NCBI GenBank assembly: GCA_002937525.1
Contig: PTKA01000008.1
Location: 1-11,023 of the forward strand
Direction: 5' to 3'
DNA from: Alphaproteobacteria bacterium MarineAlpha10_Bin3
GTDB taxonomy: Bacteria; Pseudomonadota; Alphaproteobacteria; UBA8366; GCA-2717185
Length of the DNA: 11,023 nucleotides
Below the pieces are notes generated by a model. That model saw nothing but the letters and a program-made list of their open reading frames with translations, ran no database searches and had not been told where the DNA came from. Shown here in pieces: positions 7,174-11,023 of this stretch (position 1 is its first letter; each line of letters opens with the position of its first letter). The position numbers and the translations under genes were made by a program.

Positions 7174-7248
7174 CCCGCCCGTGGCGCCGCCGTGACATAT
7201 CCGTCCCATGGGGCATCCTGCCATTGCCGGAAAAATCGCTCCTTGGTA
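7174..7248. other. Convergent intergenic gap, no clear terminator
   Basis: Seventy-five bases lie between the converging ends of accA and the lysyl-tRNA synthetase gene. A weak GGCA-TCC-TGCC hairpin occurs at 7212-7222, and on the minus strand a five-T run follows the synthetase stop by about 15 bases, but neither joins a GC-rich stem to a T-tract convincingly. Both transcripts must end here or run into one another. Confidence 0.4.
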
Positions 7249-8835
7249 TCAGTCGGACCCGGCGGCGCTGAGGTCTTCGCCGGCGAGGGCGCGTTCAATC
7301 AACGTGATCGTCTCCGCCACCCCGTAGAGCGCGATGAACGAGCCCATCCGGGGACCCTGTTCCTGTCCGAACAGAATTTCATAAAGCGCCTTGAACCAGT
7401 CGCGTAGCGGCTCGAATTCGAACTGCTTGCCGATTTCATAGATCCGGTTTTGAATATCGGCCGCGCTGGCATCGCCGGGCACCGAAGCCAACGCCGCCAC
7501 CAGTGCCTGAAGCGCTGCCGTCTCGCGGGTGTCGGGGAATCGGTAGCGTTTATTCGGCTTCACGAAATCCTGGTAATAGCGAATCGCGTAGCCAACCAGA
7601 TCATCGAGGATCGGGCTGCTTTGCGGTGTGGCCTGCGGCGCGTAGCGGGCAATGAAACCCCATAAAACCGACTTGTCTTCGCTATTGCAGGCATTGGCGA
7701 GGTTCAACAGCACGTTGAAGGAAAGCGGGACGGTTTCTTTCGGCGGCGCGCCGCGATGAACATGCCATACGGCGTTCTGCAAGCGCGCCGGATCGTCTTC
7801 GTTCGAAAAGCGGGTCAGGCTGGAAAGATATTCATCCACCGTCTTGGGAATGACATCGAAATAAAGCCGCTTGGCGGTGTTCGGCTTGCCGAACATGAAA
7901 TAGGCCAAGGTGTCGCGCGGCGCGTAGTTCAGCCACTCCTCCATGGTCAGGCCGTTGCCCCGTGATTTGGAAATTTTCTCGCCGTTTTTGTCGAGAAAAA
8001 GTTCGTAGGTGAAGCTTTCCGGCGGTCGGCCGCCAAGCGCCCGCGCAATCCGGCTCGACAGGCGCACCGAATCGATCAAATCCTTGCCCGACATTTCGTA
8101 ATCGACCGACAGCGCGTACCAGCGCATCGCCCAGTCCGGTTTCCATTGCAGCTTGCACCTGCCGCCGGTAACCGGGGTTTCAATCCGCTTGCCGTCCGCG
8201 CGCTCATAGACGATCGTTCCAGCCGCGCTGTCGATCTGGATGACGGGCACCTGAAGGACGCCGCCGGTTTCCTCGCAGACCGGCAGGAACGGACTGTAGG
8301 TCTGGCGGCGTTCCTCGCCCAGCGACGGCAGCATGACCGACTGCACCGCGTCATAGCATTCCAGAACTTTCAGGAGGGCGGTATCGAAACGGCCGGATTT
8401 GTACTGTTCGGTGGCGCTCACGAAGGTGTATTCAAAGCCATAATCGTCGAGAAACGCCCGCAGACGGGCATTGTTATGGGCTGCAAAACTATCATGAGTC
8501 CCGAACGGGTCGGGCACCGACGTCAGCGGTTGACCCAGATACGCAGCCAGCTTTTGCGGGTTCGGGATATTGTCCGGCACCTTGCGCAGACCGTCCATGT
8601 CGTCGGAAAAGGCGAACAGTCTGGTGGGAATGTCGCACAGCGCCTCGAAGGCCCGGCGCACCATCGTCGTCCGCAGCACCTCGGCGAAGGTCCCGATATG
8701 CGGCAAGCCGGACGGCCCATATCCGGTCTGGAACAGGACATAGCCTTTTTGCGGGGTCTTGCCGCCGATGCGCTTGAGTACTTTTCGCGCCTCGACAAAA
8801 GGCCACGCCTTGGCCTGTTGCGCCAGTTCACGCAT
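7249..8835 (-). CDS. lysK: Lysyl-tRNA synthetase, class I
   Basis: This cytosolic enzyme charges tRNA-Lys with lysine using ATP. It is the class I (Rossmann-fold) form typical of archaea and of alphaproteobacteria and some other bacteria, unrelated to the usual class II LysS. Counting from ATG 8835-8833 the product is 528 residues, the usual size. The HIGH signature is seen as GPSGLPHIGT (40-49) and the KMSKS loop as KISKS (287-291), with GEKISKSRGNGLTMEEWL around it. The C-terminal third is the helical anticodon-binding region. A longer frame opens at a TTG at 8892, but that TTG is itself the -35-like TTGACG of the likely promoter, and the 19 extra residues do not look like the family start (MRELAQQAKAWPFVEA), so ATG 8835 is preferred. 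AGAAAG before it is a modest ribosome binding site. It stands alone as a leftward single gene, divergent from the helicase gene. Confidence 0.96.
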   Translation of the reverse strand: MRELAQQAKAWPFVEARKVLKRIGGKTPQKGYVLFQTGYGPSGLPHIGTFAEVLRTTMVRRAFEALCDIPTRLFAFSDDMDGLRKVPDNIPNPQKLAAYLGQPLTSVPDPFGTHDSFAAHNNARLRAFLDDYGFEYTFVSATEQYKSGRFDTALLKVLECYDAVQSVMLPSLGEERRQTYSPFLPVCEETGGVLQVPVIQIDSAAGTIVYERADGKRIETPVTGGRCKLQWKPDWAMRWYALSVDYEMSGKDLIDSVRLSSRIARALGGRPPESFTYELFLDKNGEKISKSRGNGLTMEEWLNYAPRDTLAYFMFGKPNTAKRLYFDVIPKTVDEYLSSLTRFSNEDDPARLQNAVWHVHRGAPPKETVPLSFNVLLNLANACNSEDKSVLWGFIARYAPQATPQSSPILDDLVGYAIRYYQDFVKPNKRYRFPDTRETAALQALVAALASVPGDASAADIQNRIYEIGKQFEFEPLRDWFKALYEILFGQEQGPRMGSFIALYGVAETITLIERALAGEDLSAAGSD

Positions 8836-8863
8836 GTCGATTCTTTCTGCTTGAAGGAGCCGG

Positions 8864-8892
8864 AACCTAGGCACGCCGTGGTATCGCGTCAA
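8864..8892 (-). promoter_or_regulatory. Candidate promoter of lysK
   Basis: On the minus strand TTGACG (8892-8887, five of six to the -35 consensus) is followed after exactly 17 bases by TAGGTT (8869-8864), a modest -10. A transcript starting near 8857 would have a leader of about 20 bases before ATG 8835. Good spacing and -35 offset the weak -10, and alphaproteobacterial -10 elements are often loose. Confidence 0.5.
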
Positions 8893-8932
8893 CCGGCATT
8901 GTCGGCCTGTCGCGCGCGATGGCCACCGGCGC

Positions 8933-8938
8933 TATGAT
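8933..8938 (+). promoter_or_regulatory. Possible -10 element for the helicase gene
   Basis: TATGAT matches the -10 consensus at five of six bases and lies six bases before the helicase ATG at 8945, so transcription could begin at the start codon itself. No -35 hexamer is seen at the right distance (8910-8915 is TCGCGC), and no ribosome binding site precedes the ATG. Confidence 0.25.
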
Positions 8939-8944
8939 GGCGAT

Positions 8945-11023
8945 ATGGATCAAACGGCCCGCATTCTGATGCCCGATTCGCCCTGCCTGGTCGCCGGCCT
9001 GACCGGTGCGGTCTGGTTAAGCGCGGATGGCGAGATCGAGGAAATCGGTCTGGCGGAAGCTGCCCGGCGCGCTGGGCAGGGCGACCGGCCGATCCTGTGC
9101 CACGCGCCGGCCACCGCGCGGCGGCTCAATATAGAGCGCATTGCCGGTTTCGATATTCTGGAGCTTTTCGCTTTCGTCCGCCCGGCAACCTTCTGTGTGC
9201 CGACGGCGCGCGGACTTGCCAACAAACTCGATCTGCCGCCTCCGAACAACCTGGCGGCGCAAGCCGGGCTGATCCACACGGCGGCCCTGGCGCTATTGCG
9301 GGACCTTGCGATGCAGCAACGGGCGCCGGACGACCGGCCGGTCGCCTGGGCGATGGCGAATGGCGGCTGGAGCTGGGGTCCAGCGGTGCTGGCGGCACTT
9401 GGCGAAGAACACGAAGATGCCGGCGATGCCACATTGCGGCCGGCGGCCGGCCTGGAGGTCTGGCGCCGATTGAGCGAATGGGTGGATCGGGCACCGCCGC
9501 AGCCGCCCGGCAACCACCCGGTCAGCCCCACCGACAGCCGCGCCCGCCTCGCCAGCCTGCTGGGCGAGGGGGCCGAAGCACGGCCCAGCCAGTCGGATTA
9601 CGCCTCGTCGGTGACCCCGGCGTTCAATCCCCGCGACCAGGCCGATGCACCGACTTTCGTTCTGGCCGAAGCCGGCACCGGGGTCGGCAAGACACTGGGA
9701 TATATCGCACCGGCCAGCCTGTGGGCGGCGCGCAACGAAGCGCCGGTGTGGATTTCGACCTTCACGCGCAACCTGCAACATCAGATCGATCGGGAGCTCG
9801 ACCGGCTGTTTCCCGACCCCGCGATAAAACGCGGCCGGGTCGTGGTGCGCAAGGGACGGGAAAATTATCTTTGCCTGTTGAATTACGAGGAAGCGACGCG
9901 CGGCATTGCGGTGCGCCGCGGCGATGCGGTCCCGCTTGGCCTGATTGCGCGGTGGGCGGCGCGGACCCGCGACGGCGACATCAGTGGCGGCGACTACCCG
10001 GCCTGGTTGAGCGACGTGCTGGGGCGGCGGGTCACCGCCGGGCTGACCGACCGGCGGGGCGAATGTATTTATTCGGCCTGCGCCCATTATTCCAAATGCT
10101 ACATCGAACGCAATATCCGCAAGGCGCGGCGCGCCGATCTGGTCGTCGCCAACCACGCGCTGGTGATGATAAACGCCGCGCGCAGCACACCCGAACAAGG
10201 GGGGCAGCCGACCCGCTATATATTCGACGAAGGACACCACGTCTTTGGCGCCGCCGATAGCGCATTCTCGGCCCATTTGACGGGGCTGGAAGGGGCGGAG
10301 CTGCGGCGCTGGCTGCGCGGCGCCGAAGGCCGCTGGCAAAGCCGGTCGCGCGGGCTCAAGAGCCGGGTCGATGGGCTGCTGGGCGACGACGCGAAGGCGG
10401 CGCAGGCGCTGGCCGATATAATTGCGGGCGCGGGTCTGTTGCCTTCCCAAGGGTGGCGGCAGCGCTGCATCGACGGACAGCCACGCGGTGCAGCGGAGGT
10501 GTTTCTCGCCGAAATTCGCGCTTTCGTTTACGCCCGGGCGCAAAATCCGGACAACCCCTTTAACCTGGAAACCGAAATCGAAGATGCGCCGCCATCGCTG
10601 GTGGCGGCAGGCGCCGGCCTGCACGCGGCGTTCGATACAGTGTCGCAGCCCCTGCGGCGGCTTCGCGAACGGCTTGCGGTACGGCTCGACGAGGAATCCG
10701 ATTCGCTCGATTCGGCGACGCGCGGCAGAATTGAAGCCATCATCCGGTCGCTCAAACATCGCGGCGAGGATCTGGTCGCCGCCTGGCAATTCATGCTGGG
10801 CACGCTGTCGGCCGGCACGCCGCCCGAACATGTCGACTGGTTTAGCGTCGAGCGCCTGGACGGGCGCGATATCGATATCGGCATGCACCGGCACTGGGTC
10901 GATCCGACCGAACCTTTTGCCCAAATCGTGCTGCGCCCGGCGCATGGCGTTCTTATAACTTCGGCGACCTTGACCGATGGCTCCGGCGATGTCGAAGCGG
11001 ATTGGGCGGCAGCCGAAGCGCGC
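8945..11023 (+). CDS. DinG/XPD-family iron-sulfur ATP-dependent DNA helicase, 3' end missing
   Basis: An uninterrupted frame of 693 codons runs from ATG 8945 to the window edge without a stop. It is a superfamily 2 helicase of the DinG/XPD type, expected to unwind DNA 5' to 3', including D-loop, R-loop or forked structures, in repair or conflict resolution. Walker A is EAGTGVGKT (242-250, K249). Four cysteines, C310, C374, C379 and C385, match the 4Fe-4S cluster pattern of DinG, with the last three spaced C-x4-C-x5-C as in the E. coli protein. The Walker B/motif II box is DEGHH (428-432), with Gly in place of the usual Ala, and TSATLTD (672-678) is the motif that begins the second RecA domain. 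The second RecA domain and later motifs lie beyond the window. Residues 1 to about 220 are an extra N-terminal region, possibly a degraded DEDD exonuclease fold. Upstream, the gene diverges from lysK. Confidence 0.93.
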   Translation, partial: MDQTARILMPDSPCLVAGLTGAVWLSADGEIEEIGLAEAARRAGQGDRPILCHAPATARRLNIERIAGFDILELFAFVRPATFCVPTARGLANKLDLPPPNNLAAQAGLIHTAALALLRDLAMQQRAPDDRPVAWAMANGGWSWGPAVLAALGEEHEDAGDATLRPAAGLEVWRRLSEWVDRAPPQPPGNHPVSPTDSRARLASLLGEGAEARPSQSDYASSVTPAFNPRDQADAPTFVLAEAGTGVGKTLGYIAPASLWAARNEAPVWISTFTRNLQHQIDRELDRLFPDPAIKRGRVVVRKGRENYLCLLNYEEATRGIAVRRGDAVPLGLIARWAARTRDGDISGGDYPAWLSDVLGRRVTAGLTDRRGECIYSACAHYSKCYIERNIRKARRADLVVANHALVMINAARSTPEQGGQPTRYIFDEGHHVFGAADSAFSAHLTGLEGAELRRWLRGAEGRWQSRSRGLKSRVDGLLGDDAKAAQALADIIAGAGLLPSQGWRQRCIDGQPRGAAEVFLAEIRAFVYARAQNPDNPFNLETEIEDAPPSLVAAGAGLHAAFDTVSQPLRRLRERLAVRLDEESDSLDSATRGRIEAIIRSLKHRGEDLVAAWQFMLGTLSAGTPPEHVDWFSVERLDGRDIDIGMHRHWVDPTEPFAQIVLRPAHGVLITSATLTDGSGDVEADWAAAEAR

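Noticed and set aside
7184..7268. Inverted repeat GCGCCGCC / GGCGGCGC as a bidirectional terminator
   Set aside because: The arms are 69 bases apart, one lies within the lysK coding end, and there is no adjacent T-tract; simple GC-rich sequence explains it.
9293..10945. 550-codon open frame on the minus strand
   Set aside because: It lies wholly antisense to the helicase frame, which has clear motifs throughout. Its product is Arg/Pro/Gly-rich without recognisable domains, as expected for GC-rich shadow frames.

Overview
This 11 kb window looks like ordinary core chromosome of a GC-rich alphaproteobacterium, most likely Rhodospirillales-like. The grounds are the GC-rich codon use, the gene order aroK-aroB-CorC/HlyC-type protein-J-domain protein, the neighbouring pair xerD-accA, and a class I lysyl-tRNA synthetase, the version found in archaea, alphaproteobacteria and a few other bacteria. 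No rRNA, tRNA, CRISPR array, insertion sequence or phage gene was seen.

Layout. Positions 1-3186 form a leftward, tightly packed operon: aroK (shikimate kinase), aroB (3-dehydroquinate synthase), a CNNM/CBS/CorC-HlyC membrane protein, and the 5' end of a J-domain-type protein that runs off the left edge. The first three genes overlap by 4 bases at each junction (GTGA, ATGA), so translational coupling is expected. Positions 3187-3307 are a short divergent control region. To its right is a rightward cluster: a 46-residue single-span membrane protein not previously called because of its size, an overlapping 615-residue exported helical protein of unknown function, xerD (site-specific recombinase) and accA (acetyl-CoA carboxylase alpha subunit).

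The rightward cluster converges on a leftward class I lysyl-tRNA synthetase (ends at 7249, start chosen at 8835). A second divergent region (8836-8944) separates it from a rightward DinG/XPD-type iron-sulfur DNA helicase that begins at 8945 and is still open at the right edge after 693 codons.

The genes serve separate housekeeping tasks: the shikimate pathway, membrane ion or lipid homeostasis, chromosome dimer resolution, fatty acid synthesis, lysine charging and DNA unwinding. No new defence or mobile system is visible. The least explained parts are the small membrane protein together with its 615-residue partner, the cysteine/histidine-bearing N-terminus of the J-domain-type protein, and the eroded nuclease-like N-terminus of the helicase.
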